Positions 17,509 to 26,617 are shown, counted from the first letter of the stretch. The stretch: 64,000 nt of DNA from Pseudophaeobacter profundi (GCF_029697505.1 NZ_JARJEF010000005.1:186001-250000), one strand, 5' to 3'. A program made the numbers and translations. Notes: generated by a model from the sequence alone, not told the origin.

Positions 17509-17961
17509 ATGGCAAAGAATGATCAGATAAACCAACATATATTGCGTGAGCTCACCCGCGATGGCCGCATCAGCAATCTTGAATTGGCTGATCGCGTTGG
17601 GCTGTCGCCCTCGGCCTGTCTGCGCCGGGTGCAGGATCTGGAACAGGCTGGGGTGATTACCGGTTACCGTGCCGTGTTGGACCGCGATGCCATGGGCGCG
17701 GGGTTTGTTACCTATATTGGGGTTGGCCTGGGCGAACACACCAAAGAGGCGCAGACGGCCTTTGAACGCGCCATGCAAGAGGCCCCGGAGGTGGTGGAAT
17801 GCCATAATATCACCGGCACCATCGAGTACCTGTTGCGGATCGAATGCGCTGATCTGCCCAGCTACAAACGGTTTCACACTGATATTCTGGGCACCTCTCC
17901 CTTTGTGACTGCTATCACTACCTATGTGGTGATGGGCTCTCCCAAGGATCTACGGGCCTAG
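17509..17961 (+). CDS. Lrp/AsnC-family regulator
   Basis: 150 residues: helix-turn-helix (INQHILRELTRDGRISNLELADRVGLSPSACLRRVQDLEQAGVI) then an RAM domain with VVECHNITGTIEYLLRIECADL, typical of Lrp proteins. The ATG at 17509 lacks a strong Shine-Dalgarno but begins the conserved region. It faces away from the LysE exporter and probably controls it. Direct repeats TGCGTATT lie in the short intergenic region. Confidence 0.92.
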   Translation: MAKNDQINQHILRELTRDGRISNLELADRVGLSPSACLRRVQDLEQAGVITGYRAVLDRDAMGAGFVTYIGVGLGEHTKEAQTAFERAMQEAPEVVECHNITGTIEYLLRIECADLPSYKRFHTDILGTSPFVTAITTYVVMGSPKDLRA

Positions 17962-18572
17962 CTGCGGAGGGGCAGCAGTGTTGCAATCGCAATCGCCGGG
18001 GACGCAAGAACGGGCAGGGCGGTGCAGTGCTGCAGCAGGTCCTTTGCCCCCGCCATGGAAGCCTGTGCAAGCACCACGCAAGAGGTGTCAGGCGCCAGGG
18101 CTAGGCTTGTTTCGACCTGGGTTGCGATTTTTGCGTGGAACAGCGGGGTGTCGCCCTCGATAAAATGGGGCCAGAGGTCGGGAAGCGGCAGGGGGCGGAT
18201 CTCGGCGGCTCTGCCCCGCTCTGCAAAGGCGCGCTCTAACAGGGCAGTCGAAGGGGCGCGGGTGCTGTCCAGACAATAGACCATCATCACCGGCCCGCCG
18301 ATCTCTGCGGCGCGCTGCATCATCGGCCAGTCAATGCGGGTGGCACCGGCCATTTCGGCCACTGCGCCGATGGTGGTGCAACTGCATAGCACAGGCCCCG
18401 GTGTTGCCTCAATGGCGGCAGAGATTTCCTGCCGCAGCTCTGCTGTCATGCCGGTCTGCGCCCGTGTGAGCCAGTCTGGACGCACCACATGCGCCAGCAG
18501 TGCCTGCGGGGCTAGTACATCAAAGCTCGCCACATGGACTTCGGCGGTATGAAACAGGGTCAAATCGGGCAT
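17958..18572 (-). CDS. Aspartate/glutamate racemase-like protein
   Basis: 204 residues. GPVLCSCTTIGAVAEMAG contains the first catalytic-cysteine region of the Asp/Glu racemase superfamily and the motif TRIDWPMMQ follows. In the second half CVVLAQASMAG stands where the second active-site strand should be, but it lacks the Cys found there in two-base racemases; a one-sided enzyme such as a decarboxylase or isomerase is possible. The gene lies next to malyl-CoA lyase and close to the D-glutamate genes. Its last bases overlap the Lrp gene tail to tail. Confidence 0.7.
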   Translation of the reverse strand: MPDLTLFHTAEVHVASFDVLAPQALLAHVVRPDWLTRAQTGMTAELRQEISAAIEATPGPVLCSCTTIGAVAEMAGATRIDWPMMQRAAEIGGPVMMVYCLDSTRAPSTALLERAFAERGRAAEIRPLPLPDLWPHFIEGDTPLFHAKIATQVETSLALAPDTSCVVLAQASMAGAKDLLQHCTALPVLASPAIAIATLLPLRS

Positions 18573-18600
18573 GACATCACCTTCAGGCGCGCGTGATTGC

Positions 18601-18633
18601 AAAAAAAAGGGCACCCAAGAGGCGCCCTTTGAT
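18601..18633 (-). terminator. Rho-independent terminator after malyl-CoA lyase gene
   Basis: On the minus strand AAAGGGCGCC and a GGTGCCCTTT arm form a hairpin followed by eight Ts (18601-18608 read as As on plus). It separates the malyl-CoA lyase gene from the racemase-like gene downstream, so the two are probably not one transcript. Confidence 0.8.
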
Positions 18634-18665
18634 CTTTGCGGGTAGAGTGCTTTGCGTCAAAGGCT

Positions 18666-19625
18666 TTAGCTATTGGCGATCAGCTCTGACTGGGCCACGA
18701 TGACTTCGGCCTGTTTGATCGAGGCGATATCGACCAGGCGGCCCTTGTAGACGGTTGCACCTTCGCCATTGGCCTTTGCCTGTTCCATCGCGGCCAGAAT
18801 TTCGCGGGCCTCTGCGACGGCGGTTTCAGAGGGGGTGAAGACCTCATTGGCAAGGCTGATCTGCTTGGGGTGGATAGCCCATTTTCCCACCATACCCAGC
18901 GTGGCCGAACGTTTTGCTTGTGCGATATAGCCCTCATCATCTGAGAAATCGCCAAAGGGACCATCCACCGGCAGCACCCCGTGGGTGCGACAGGCGGCGA
19001 CAATGGCGGCCTGGGCCCAGTGCCAGGGGTCGGACCAGTGCTTTTCGCCGCCGTGCAGCATGTAATAGTTTTCCTGGGTGCCACCGATCCCGGTGGTCTG
19101 CATTCCCATCGAGGCGGCAAAATCGGCCGCGCCCAGCGACATGGCCTGCATCCGGGGCGAGGCGGCGGCGATCTCTTCCACATGGGCGATGCCCGCAGCC
19201 GATTCGATGATGACTTCAAAAGAAACCGGTTTGCTACGGCCCTTGGCGCGTTCAACCGCAGTGACCAGCGCATCCACCGCATAGACATCTTCGGCACAGC
19301 CCACCTTGGGGATCATGATCTGGTCCAGCCGATCACCGGCCTGTTCCAGCAGGTCAACCACATCGCGATACCAGTAGGGCGTATCCAGTCCATTGATCCG
19401 CACCGACATGCATTTATTGCCCCAGTCAATGGTGTTCAGGGCCTCGATGATATTGGCGCGGGCAATATCCTTGTCGGAAGGGGCAACCGAATCTTCCAGG
19501 TCCAGGTTGATGACATCCGCCGCCGAGGCCGCCATTTTGGGGAACAGTTTGGTGTTGGAGCCGGGGCCAAACAACTGGCAGCGGTTTGGGCGGGCGACTG
19601 GGCTGGGCTGAATGCGAAAGCTCAT
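18666..19625 (-). CDS. mcl1: L-malyl-CoA / beta-methylmalyl-CoA lyase
   Basis: 319 residues, very close in size and content to Rhodobacter Mcl1. It belongs to the CitE-like aldolase family: PGSNTKLFPKMAASAADVINLDLEDSVAPSDK holds the metal-binding Glu-Asp region, and FEVIIESAAGIAHVEEIA carries the second Glu. The enzyme cleaves malyl-CoA and methylmalyl-CoA to glyoxylate plus acyl-CoA in the ethylmalonyl-CoA pathway and related routes. The start at 19625 matches the family N-terminus MSFRIQPSPVARPNRCQLFGPG. It is divergent from dgcN. Confidence 0.9.
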   Translation of the reverse strand: MSFRIQPSPVARPNRCQLFGPGSNTKLFPKMAASAADVINLDLEDSVAPSDKDIARANIIEALNTIDWGNKCMSVRINGLDTPYWYRDVVDLLEQAGDRLDQIMIPKVGCAEDVYAVDALVTAVERAKGRSKPVSFEVIIESAAGIAHVEEIAAASPRMQAMSLGAADFAASMGMQTTGIGGTQENYYMLHGGEKHWSDPWHWAQAAIVAACRTHGVLPVDGPFGDFSDDEGYIAQAKRSATLGMVGKWAIHPKQISLANEVFTPSETAVAEAREILAAMEQAKANGEGATVYKGRLVDIASIKQAEVIVAQSELIANS

Positions 19626-19928
19626 AGAGGCAATCCTTTGGGTAAGGAAATTACGATTTGATCCCGCAAAGTGGTAAGAAATTGCGCGCGGCCTTGCAAC
19701 CCTTACTTTGCAGGCGCAGCATTTTCTGTGCGGCATGTGCGCAATAATCGGCAGTGGGGCGCAGGGATCGGCGGTATTTTGAATAATGATCGAATATTCT
19801 TCGATTATTTACATCGATTGTGCTGTATTCTCCCAAAACTACTACGCTGCAAAAGCAAAAACGGGACCGCATCGCTTTGCCCTTCAACTAGAATCGCCCA
19901 GAACTAGAAATCCTTTGGAGGGCCCGAG
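19626..19928. promoter_or_regulatory. Divergent mcl / dgcN control region with dyad
   Basis: About 300 bases free of genes. At 19789-19805 lies the dyad ATCGAA-TATTC-TTCGAT, flanked by AT-rich sequence that partly extends the symmetry. Its TTCGAA/TTCGAT half-sites resemble the Lrp-type palindrome at 37099. No other feature stands out. Confidence 0.4.
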
Positions 19929-20930
19929 ATGATCGAGACACCATATCTGTTGTTCCTGGGCGATGCGCCCGACATGCTGGCTGCCAAGGTTGCGATTGGC
20001 ATCCGTGACTGGCGCCCTGACCATGCGGTGGGCCAGATCCGTCTGCCCGGCTGTGGCGCGGATCTTGGCCTGACCGAGATGACCCTTGCCGAGGCCAAGG
20101 CGGCCGGCGCCAAGACTCTGGTGATTGGCGTTGCCAACCGGGGTGGGCTGATTTCTGCGGCCTGGAAAGAAGTGCTGATCCAGGCGCTGGAAATGGGCTA
20201 TGATCTGGCATCTGGCCTGCACAACTTGCTGCGCGATGAAGGCGATCTTGTCGCTGCAGCGCAGACCTATGGCGGTACCCTTCACGATGTGCGTGTGCCC
20301 ACCGTTGGCTATCCGATTGCCAATGGCGTCAAGCGCCGGGGCAAACGCTGTCTTGCGGTTGGCACCGATTGTTCTGTTGGCAAGATGTACACCGCCCTGG
20401 CGATGGACGCCGAAATGCAGGAACGCGGCATGAAGTCGACCTTCCGCGCCACTGGCCAGACCGGCATCCTGATCACCGGTCACGGCGTGCCGCTGGATGC
20501 GGTGGTTGCCGATTTCATGGCGGGATCAGTAGAATATCTGACACCCGACAATGACGACGATCACTGGGATCTGATCGAAGGGCAGGGCTCTTTGTTCCAC
20601 ATCTCCTATTCGGGGGTCACCATGGCGCTGGTGCATGGCGGTCAGGCTGATGCGCTGATCCTGTGCCATGAGCCAACCCGCGCGCACATGCGCGGCCTGC
20701 CGGATTACTCGGTGCCGAGCCTGGAAGAGCTGCGCGATGTGGCCCTGCCTCTGGCGCTGCGGGCCAATGCCGATTGCAAGGTTGTTGGTATTTCTGTCAA
20801 CACCCAGCATCTGACCGAAGAAGACGCGGTGGCATATCTTTCCGAAGTCGAAGCACGTATGGGCATCCCGGCGGTTGACCCCTATCGCCACGGCGCTGGG
20901 CGTTTGGTAGACGCGCTCGCCGCGATCTGA
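19929..20930 (+). CDS. dgcN: DUF1611 protein, DgcN-type D-glutamate N-acetyltransferase
   Basis: 333 residues of the DUF1611 family. The Rossmann-like N-domain holds TLVIGVANRGG, and a P-loop-like AVGTDCSVGKMYTALAMDAEM opens the C-terminal domain, where ATGQTGILITGHGVPLDAVVADFMAGSVE is highly typical. DgcN has been described in marine bacteria as acetylating D-glutamate, with DgcA then racemising N-acetyl-D-glutamate. The next gene here is the DgcA-like enolase-superfamily enzyme, which supports the assignment; the activity itself is inferred. Confidence 0.82.
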   Translation: MIETPYLLFLGDAPDMLAAKVAIGIRDWRPDHAVGQIRLPGCGADLGLTEMTLAEAKAAGAKTLVIGVANRGGLISAAWKEVLIQALEMGYDLASGLHNLLRDEGDLVAAAQTYGGTLHDVRVPTVGYPIANGVKRRGKRCLAVGTDCSVGKMYTALAMDAEMQERGMKSTFRATGQTGILITGHGVPLDAVVADFMAGSVEYLTPDNDDDHWDLIEGQGSLFHISYSGVTMALVHGGQADALILCHEPTRAHMRGLPDYSVPSLEELRDVALPLALRANADCKVVGISVNTQHLTEEDAVAYLSEVEARMGIPAVDPYRHGAGRLVDALAAI

Positions 20931-21011
20931 TCTTTACACGGGGGCGTCTGGGAACAGGCGCCCTTTTTCTGCCTGCTGTTTGGCTCTGCCTACCCTTTGA
21001 AAGGATGCGAC

Positions 21012-21977
21012 ATGCATATCTCTGTGACGCCCGATGTTTTTAAATTGGCGCAGGTCTTTACCATCTCTCGTGGGTCGCGCACCGAGGCCAAGGTGCTGAC
21101 GGTTAGGGTTGAACAGGATGGCGTCACTGGCTGGGGCGAATGCGTGCCCTATGCCCGCTATGATGAAACGCTGGAAAGCGTCACCGCCGAGATCGAGGGC
21201 CTGCCCGCCGATTTCACCCGCGCCGAACTGCAAGACCTGCTGCCCGCCGGGGCAGCCCGTAACGCGGTGGATTGCGCCCTTTGGGATCTGGAGGCCAAGC
21301 AGGCAGGAAAACCCGTCTGGGAACTGGCCGGTCTGCCCGCGCCCGGCCCGGAAATTACCGCCTATACCCTGTCGCTGGCCAGCCCGGACGAGATGCGCAA
21401 ACAGGCGGCTGAAAACGCACATCGCCCGCTGTTGAAGATCAAGCTGGGCACCCCGGACGACATGCCCCGGCTAGAGGCCGTGCGCGCCGGTGCGCCAGAG
21501 GCCAAGATTATTATCGATGCCAATGAAGGCTGGTCGGCCGAAGTCTATGCCGCGTTGGCCCCGCATCTGGTGCGCCTTGGCGTGGAACTGGTGGAACAGC
21601 CGCTGCCAGCTGGTGAAGATGACGCGCTGATCGGTCTGGACCGCCCGGTGCCTGTCTGCGCCGATGAGAGCTGCCATGACCGTGCCAGCCTGCCCAAGCT
21701 GAAAGGCAAATATGATGTGGTCAACATCAAGCTGGACAAGACCGGTGGGCTGACCGAAGCTTTGAAGCTGCGCCAAGAGGCCCTGGCACTGGGCTATGAT
21801 GTCATGGTGGGCTGCATGGTGGGATCGTCATTGGCGATGGCCCCTGCGACCTTGCTGGCGCAGGGGGTTTTGGTGACAGATCTTGACGGGCCGCTGCTAC
21901 TGGCCGAAGACCGCGAGGTCCCATTGAAATTTGACGCCGAGGGTGTACACCCACCGCAGACCGCGCTTTGGGGATAG
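21012..21977 (+). CDS. dgcA: DgcA-type N-acetyl-D-glutamate racemase / dipeptide epimerase family
   Basis: 321 residues of the mandelate racemase/muconate lactonising branch of the enolase superfamily. The catalytic lysine motif is LLKIKLG (KxK), metal ligands are in IIIDANEGW, ELVEQPLP and VCADESCHD, and the second lysine lies in VVNIKLDKTGGL. Such proteins are usually annotated L-Ala-D/L-Glu epimerase; the neighbouring dgcN favours DgcA. Start at 21012 follows AAAGGA; the open frame upstream begins only at a TTG. Confidence 0.83.
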   Translation: MHISVTPDVFKLAQVFTISRGSRTEAKVLTVRVEQDGVTGWGECVPYARYDETLESVTAEIEGLPADFTRAELQDLLPAGAARNAVDCALWDLEAKQAGKPVWELAGLPAPGPEITAYTLSLASPDEMRKQAAENAHRPLLKIKLGTPDDMPRLEAVRAGAPEAKIIIDANEGWSAEVYAALAPHLVRLGVELVEQPLPAGEDDALIGLDRPVPVCADESCHDRASLPKLKGKYDVVNIKLDKTGGLTEALKLRQEALALGYDVMVGCMVGSSLAMAPATLLAQGVLVTDLDGPLLLAEDREVPLKFDAEGVHPPQTALWG

Positions 21978-22051
21978 AACGACCATATAGGCGATCCGGT
22001 GGATCCTCTTTGGTGAGGACGGGCAAGGCCCGCAGAGACAAGGAAAATGAC

Positions 22052-22915
22052 ATGACCCGCACTGTTTATGTAAACGGCGAATACCTGCCCGAAACCGAAG
22101 CCAAGATTTCGATCTTCGACCGTGGCTTTCTGATGGCCGATGGCGTCTACGAAGTGACCAGCGTGCTGAATGGCAAGCTGATTGATTTTGACGGCCACGC
22201 GGTGCGTCTGGCGCGGTCGCTGGATGAGCTCGACATGCAGGCACCCTGCACCAAGGAAGAACTGCTGGAGATCCACCGCGAGCTAGTCGCCCGCAACGAG
22301 ATCGTCGAAGGTCTGGTCTATCTGCAGGTTACCCGTGGGTCGGACGGGGATCGTGACTTTGTCTTTCCCGATCCCGAAACCACCAAGCCGACAATCGTTT
22401 TGTTCACCCAGAACAAACCCGGCCTGGCCGACAACCCTGCCGCCAAGAAGGGCGCCAAGATCATCTCTATCGAAGATATCCGCTGGGGGCGTCGCGACAT
22501 CAAGACCGTGCAGCTGCTCTACCCTTCGATGGGCAAGATGATGGCCAAGAAGGCGGGCGCCGATGATGCCTGGCTGATCGAAGATGGTTATGTCACCGAA
22601 GGCACCTCGAACAACGCCTATTTCGTCAAGGATGGCAAGATCGTCACCCGCCCGCTGAGCAACGACATCCTGCATGGCATCACCCGCAAGGCGGTGTTGC
22701 GCATGGCAGCTGAGGCCCAGATGGTGGTGGAAGAGCGTCTCTTTACCATTGATGAGGCCAAAGAGGCCGACGAGGCCTTCACCACATCGGCCAGCGCCTT
22801 TGTGATGCCGGTGATCGAAATCGACGGCGTCGCGCTGGGCGATGGCACCCCAGGCCCAATCGCCAAGCGCTTGCGGGAAATCTATCTGGAAGAGAGCCTG
22901 AACGCGGCGATCTGA
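22052..22915 (+). CDS. D-amino acid aminotransferase (class IV)
   Basis: 287 residues of the PLP fold-type IV aminotransferases. VNGEYLPETEAKISIFDRGFLMADGVYEVTSV is the family start, the Schiff-base lysine lies in DIKTVQLLYPSMGKMMAKKAG, and EDGYVTEGTSNNAYFVKDG binds the cofactor. The pattern suits D-alanine/D-amino acid aminotransferase better than IlvE. It follows dgcA by 74 bases with a good AAGGA site, so the three genes probably form one operon for D-amino acid use. Confidence 0.87.
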   Translation: MTRTVYVNGEYLPETEAKISIFDRGFLMADGVYEVTSVLNGKLIDFDGHAVRLARSLDELDMQAPCTKEELLEIHRELVARNEIVEGLVYLQVTRGSDGDRDFVFPDPETTKPTIVLFTQNKPGLADNPAAKKGAKIISIEDIRWGRRDIKTVQLLYPSMGKMMAKKAGADDAWLIEDGYVTEGTSNNAYFVKDGKIVTRPLSNDILHGITRKAVLRMAAEAQMVVEERLFTIDEAKEADEAFTTSASAFVMPVIEIDGVALGDGTPGPIAKRLREIYLEESLNAAI

Positions 22916-22946
22916 ATTTCCCTTTGGGAAAACCAATACGACCAAT

Positions 22947-22979
22947 AAAAGGCCAGGCTCCGACGGAGTCTGGCCTTTA
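22947..22979 (+). terminator. Terminator of the dgcN-dgcA-aminotransferase operon
   Basis: AAAGGCCAGGCTCC and GGAGTCTGGCCTTT pair around a GAC-centred loop, with one G-U wobble. The T-run after it is short. It lies 30 bases beyond the aminotransferase stop. Confidence 0.7.
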
Positions 22980-23018
22980 GTCATGTCGCCATCTGGTGCA
23001 GGTCAAAGGCGGGACGCT

Positions 23019-23219
23019 TTAGTGACAGTGCACGCGGCCTGTGCTGGTTTGTTTGTGACAACACTGCCCCGGTGGTGATGATTTGCGGCAGCCTCCGCCG
23101 TGTTCCAGAATGGTCCCCTCGCCGAGCGTCACTATCGCTGGGTATGAAGAGGGGCTTTGACTAAGGCCGGAGCTGGCCGAAAAACAGAAGGCGGCACAGG
23201 CGGCCAGAAAAATGCGCAT
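23019..23219 (-). CDS. Small secreted Cys/His-rich protein
   Basis: 66 residues from the ATG at 23219. The first 20 form a signal peptide (MRIFLAACAAFCFSASSGLS). The mature end is GGGCRKSSPPGQCCHKQTSTGRVHCH, with four Cys and three His in about 26 residues, so metal binding or disulfides are likely. An upstream in-frame ATG at 23276 would put extra charged residues in front of the signal peptide. I do not know the family. The gene lies on the opposite strand to the DUF1611 operon. Confidence 0.6.
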   Translation of the reverse strand: MRIFLAACAAFCFSASSGLSQSPSSYPAIVTLGEGTILEHGGGCRKSSPPGQCCHKQTSTGRVHCH

Positions 23220-23310
23220 CTCGTTATCCTTGATAAATATGTAGCGGATGTTCGCGCGATTTAAGGGCTTGTTCAAGCATGGCCACCCGAAACGCGAGCC
23301 TTCTGTCAGG

Positions 23311-23625
23311 CTACCCCTTATCGGTCACGTTTTCCTTGAAGGCGACCTCGAACTTTGCCTGTTTTTCAGGGCTGGCATCAGTCTGGTAGTTGGCTTTCCA
23401 CTCGTCCATGGTCATGCCGTAGTAGGCCTCGCGGGCTTCTGTCTTGCTCATCTCTATGCCGCGTTCATTGGCGGCTTCCTGATACCAGCGGCTTAGGCAA
23501 TTGCGACAAAACCCGGTCAGGTTCATCATGTCGATGTTCTGCACATCGGTGCGGTCTTTCATCAGGTGCCTTTGCAGGCGACGAAAAGCGGCGGCCTGAA
23601 GTTCGATCTCTGTCTGCGGGTCCAT
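23311..23625 (-). CDS. DUF1244 family protein
   Basis: 104 residues beginning MDPQTEIELQAAAFRRLQRHL. The block VQNIDMMNLTGFCRNCLSRWYQEAA with its CRNC pair is the hallmark of DUF1244, a small conserved proteobacterial family of unknown role. The frame opens upstream at 23649, but 23625 has GAGGAC before it and matches the family start. It probably shares a transcript with the following small membrane protein gene. Confidence 0.82.
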   Translation of the reverse strand: MDPQTEIELQAAAFRRLQRHLMKDRTDVQNIDMMNLTGFCRNCLSRWYQEAANERGIEMSKTEAREAYYGMTMDEWKANYQTDASPEKQAKFEVAFKENVTDKG

Positions 23626-23721
23626 GGTGGGGTCCTCAACTCTGTGCATGCGTCTGCCCCCATTCTAGCAACCCCGATCTGTCGGCACAACGAAGCGTGC
23701 CTGGGAAGCGTGCCTGGCGGG

Positions 23722-23973
23722 CTACATAAGTTTAAGCGCCAGATAGGGCATCAGCGATGTGACAAAGATAAGGATCTTGTAATTGGCCAGATAGGAAAAG
23801 TAGCCTCGCTTGACCTCAGCTTCATTCAGCCCCAGCAGGCTGGCGTGCAGGGCTGCCAGCGGATCACGGAAAACCATCAGGATCAAGGTGGTGACCGTCA
23901 GAAAACCAAGGTGCAAAACCGTTGTCCAACCAAAGAAGGTGGTCAGAATTTCTGTGAGCGCTGTTCCAGTCAT
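23722..23973 (-). CDS. Small two-helix membrane protein (DUF6868-like)
   Basis: 83 residues from ATG 23973 with two hydrophobic segments (VLHLGFLTVTTLILMVF and ILIFVTSLMPYLAL) separated by a loop with LHASLLGLNEAEVKRGYFSYLANYK. The organisation resembles a small uncharacterised membrane family, tentatively DUF6868. Function unknown. It faces away from pyk. Confidence 0.6.
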   Translation of the reverse strand: MTGTALTEILTTFFGWTTVLHLGFLTVTTLILMVFRDPLAALHASLLGLNEAEVKRGYFSYLANYKILIFVTSLMPYLALKLM

Positions 23974-24214
23974 GACGTGCTCCTTTGCAAAAATTGGTGC
24001 TCTTGCTCCGTTCAGTCTGGGGGAAACTGCCTGTAGATACAAGGCGGGGCGGGTGTCGTGGATCTGTTACCTGTTGTTGCGAATACCATCACGGCAGTTG
24101 CAGCAGAATGGGAATTGGGCGATAAGCCCCACAAAAGCTGTTTGCGGTAACATTTTGTCTGTGTTGCCAGACTATTTTGACAGTGATCATCAAAACCCCT
24201 TGAGGAGAAGCCTG

Positions 24215-25660
24215 ATGAAACGCTCGCGCAACGTAAAGATTGTCGCCACTCTGGGTCCCGCATCGGAAACCTATGATACCATTCGGGCCCTGTTCGAGGC
24301 GGGCGCCGATGTGTTCCGGCTGAACATGTCCCATGGCACCCAGCCCGAGATTGCAGAAAAACACGCGATCATTCGACAGGTTGAACAGGATCTGGGCCGC
24401 TCTATCGGGATCCTGGCTGATTTGCAGGGGCCGAAACTGCGGGTGGGTGTCTTTGCCAATGGCTCGGAGGAGTTGGTGCCAGGGGCTGTTTTCCGCATGG
24501 ACCTGGATGAAGCCGAGGGCGACCTGACACGGGTCTGCCTGCCGCATCCTGAAATTTTTGCCGCGCTGGAACCTGGTGCGCATCTCTTGGTCAATGATGG
24601 TAAGATCCGGCTGAAAGTGCTGTCTTGTGGCACTGATTTTGCCGATTGCGAAGTAATCATCGGCGGTACCATTTCCAACCGCAAGGGCGTGAATGTCCCG
24701 GATGTAGAGCTGCCGCTGGCGGCGCTGTCGGAAAAAGACCGGGACGATCTGGAATTTGCCTGCAACCTGGGCGTTGACTGGCTGGCGCTGTCATTTGTGC
24801 AGCGCGCCAAGGATGTGTTCGAGGCCAAGGGCCTGGCAGATGGCCGCGCTGCGGTGCTGTCTAAAATCGAAAAACCCTCAGCGATAGAACGCTTTAGCGA
24901 AATCCTTGATGCTTCGGACGGGATCATGGTGGCGCGCGGCGATCTTGGGGTTGAACTGCCTGTGGCTGCGGTGCCGCCAATCCAGAAACGCCTGGTGCGC
25001 AAATGCCGTGCGGCAGCCAAGCCGGTGATCGTGGCGACGCAGATGCTGGAGAGCATGATTGAAAGCCCGATGCCCACCCGCGCTGAAGTGTCTGATGTGG
25101 CCACCGCAATCTATGAGGGCGCGGATGCCATCATGCTGAGCGCGGAGAGCGCGGCGGGCAGCTATCCGATCGAGGCGGTGCAGACCATGGACCGGGTGGC
25201 CGTCGAGGTCGAGGCCGACCCAACCTATAGCCAGATCATTTCCGCGTCTCGCTCGGCCAAGGGCGATACCGTTGCCGATGCCATCGTTGCGGCGGCGCGC
25301 GAGATCGCCGAGAAAACCGAAATCAAGGCGATCTGCTGCTATACCCAAAGCGGCACCACTGCCCTGCTGACGGCGCGTGAACGTCCAGGTGTCCCGATCA
25401 TTGCATTGACGCCTTTGGCGCGCACCGCACGACGCCTGGCGCTGAGCTGGGGCTGCTACTGTGTGCTGACCCCGGATCAGTCGCGTTTCAAAGGCGCGGT
25501 TGTCGGCGCGGCGCGGGCTGCACGGGCAGGCGGTTTCGCCAATGAGACCGATCAGATCGTGGTGACTGCGGGTGTGCCCTTCAACGTGCCCGGCACCACC
25601 AATATCCTGCGGGTTGCGCCCTGTGATGAACGTTTGATTTACAGCACAGACCCAGAGTAG
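24215..25660 (+). CDS. pyk: Pyruvate kinase
   Basis: 481 residues. It makes pyruvate and ATP from phosphoenolpyruvate. Recognised blocks: RSRNVKIVATLGPAS, FRLNMSHGT, LADLQGPKLRVG, the catalytic-lysine KIEKPSAIERFSEI, GIMVARGDLGVELP and ATQMLESMIESPMPTRAEVSDVATAI. The open frame runs far upstream (from 23810), but those residues are junk-like and the ATG at 24215 has TGAGGAG before it. The C-terminal allosteric domain is complete. Confidence 0.97.
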   Translation: MKRSRNVKIVATLGPASETYDTIRALFEAGADVFRLNMSHGTQPEIAEKHAIIRQVEQDLGRSIGILADLQGPKLRVGVFANGSEELVPGAVFRMDLDEAEGDLTRVCLPHPEIFAALEPGAHLLVNDGKIRLKVLSCGTDFADCEVIIGGTISNRKGVNVPDVELPLAALSEKDRDDLEFACNLGVDWLALSFVQRAKDVFEAKGLADGRAAVLSKIEKPSAIERFSEILDASDGIMVARGDLGVELPVAAVPPIQKRLVRKCRAAAKPVIVATQMLESMIESPMPTRAEVSDVATAIYEGADAIMLSAESAAGSYPIEAVQTMDRVAVEVEADPTYSQIISASRSAKGDTVADAIVAAAREIAEKTEIKAICCYTQSGTTALLTARERPGVPIIALTPLARTARRLALSWGCYCVLTPDQSRFKGAVVGAARAARAGGFANETDQIVVTAGVPFNVPGTTNILRVAPCDERLIYSTDPE

Positions 25661-25699
25661 GCTTCACCTTTCGGAGTTTGGTGTTTCGTAGGGGGTGGA

Positions 25700-25924
25700 A
25701 TGGATAGTGATCTGGCTTTGATCTTGGGGATCATTCTTGGCGGCCTGTCCATTCCCGCTATTCTTTCAAATCTGAGCGAGAATCGCCCGCCCCGCAGTTC
25801 AGCATTCTTGTTGCTGTCAGGGGCGGGCCTTATTGTCTATGCCGTGCTGTCCCATCCCGGTGGCTATCGTATTGAACAGATCCCGGATGTGTTTTTCTCG
25901 GTTCTGGGGCGTTTTTTGGGATAA
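25700..25924 (+). CDS. Small membrane protein of unknown function
   Basis: 74 residues with two predicted membrane helices: LALILGIILGGLSIPAILS and SSAFLLLSGAGLIVYAVLS, joined by a polar SENRPPRS loop. Start at 25700. I recognise the layout between pyk and rpmI as frequent in this group but know no function. Composition resembles the neighbours. Confidence 0.6.
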   Translation: MDSDLALILGIILGGLSIPAILSNLSENRPPRSSAFLLLSGAGLIVYAVLSHPGGYRIEQIPDVFFSVLGRFLG

Positions 25925-26036
25925 TTCGCTTGCCCTTTGCCGGCAGCTTTCGTACATGGCCATCCTGTTCGCGTGGCCGGCCGGAAGTGGCATGCCGAGT
26001 CGCGCATAGACCGAACCCGCATTGAAGGAGACGGAA

Positions 26037-26237
26037 ATGCCCAAAATGAAGACGAAGTCGAGCGCCAAAAAGCGCTTCAAGGTGACCGCGACCGGTAAGG
26101 TCATGGCTGCTCAGGCCGGCAAACAGCACGGCATGATCAAACGCACCAAGAAATTCATCCGCAACGCCCGCGGTACGGCGGAGCTGTCTGCTCCCGATGC
26201 AAAAATCGTCAAGGGCTATATGCCCTACGATCGCTAA
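26037..26237 (+). CDS. rpmI: 50S ribosomal protein L35
   Basis: 66 residues, basic, starting [22 protein letters not shown] and ending with the typical KGYMPYDR. Part of the large ribosomal subunit. The ATG at 26037 has GAAGGAGA upstream. rplT follows 14 bases later; infC, often in front, is not here. Confidence 0.98.
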   Translation: MPKMKTKSSAKKRFKVTATGKVMAAQAGKQHGMIKRTKKFIRNARGTAELSAPDAKIVKGYMPYDR

Positions 26238-26251
26238 GAGGAGTTTGAGAC

Positions 26252-26617
26252 ATGTCCCGCGTTAAAGGTGGTACCGTAACCCACGCCCGTCACAAGAAGG
26301 TCATCAAGGCAGCCAAAGGTTATTACGGTCGCCGTAAGAACACCTTCAAGGTCGCCCGTCAGGCCGTCGACAAGGCAAATCAATACGCAACCCGTGACCG
26401 GAAGCAGCGTAAGCGCAATTTCCGCGCCCTGTGGATCCAGCGTATCAACGCCGCCGTCCGCAGCCATGACGAAGCGCTGACATACAGCCGCTTCATCAAT
26501 GGTCTGACCCTGGCCGGTATTGAAGTTGACCGTAAGGTTCTGGCCGACCTGGCCGTGCACGAGCCCGAAGCCTTTGGTGCCATCGTGCGCCAGGCCCAGT
26601 CTGCACTGGCAGCCTAA
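26252..26617 (+). CDS. rplT: 50S ribosomal protein L20
   Basis: 121 residues: [40 protein letters not shown] and [23 protein letters not shown] are conserved L20 blocks. L20 binds 23S rRNA early in assembly and can repress its own operon. It forms an operon with rpmI and is closed by a strong terminator. Confidence 0.98.
   Translation: MSRVKGGTVTHARHKKVIKAAKGYYGRRKNTFKVARQAVDKANQYATRDRKQRKRNFRALWIQRINAAVRSHDEALTYSRFINGLTLAGIEVDRKVLADLAVHEPEAFGAIVRQAQSALAA

Noticed and set aside
23810-24214. N-terminal extension of pyruvate kinase
   Set aside because: The extra 135 residues are not kinase-like and overlap the divergent small membrane gene; the ATG at 24215 has a good Shine-Dalgarno.
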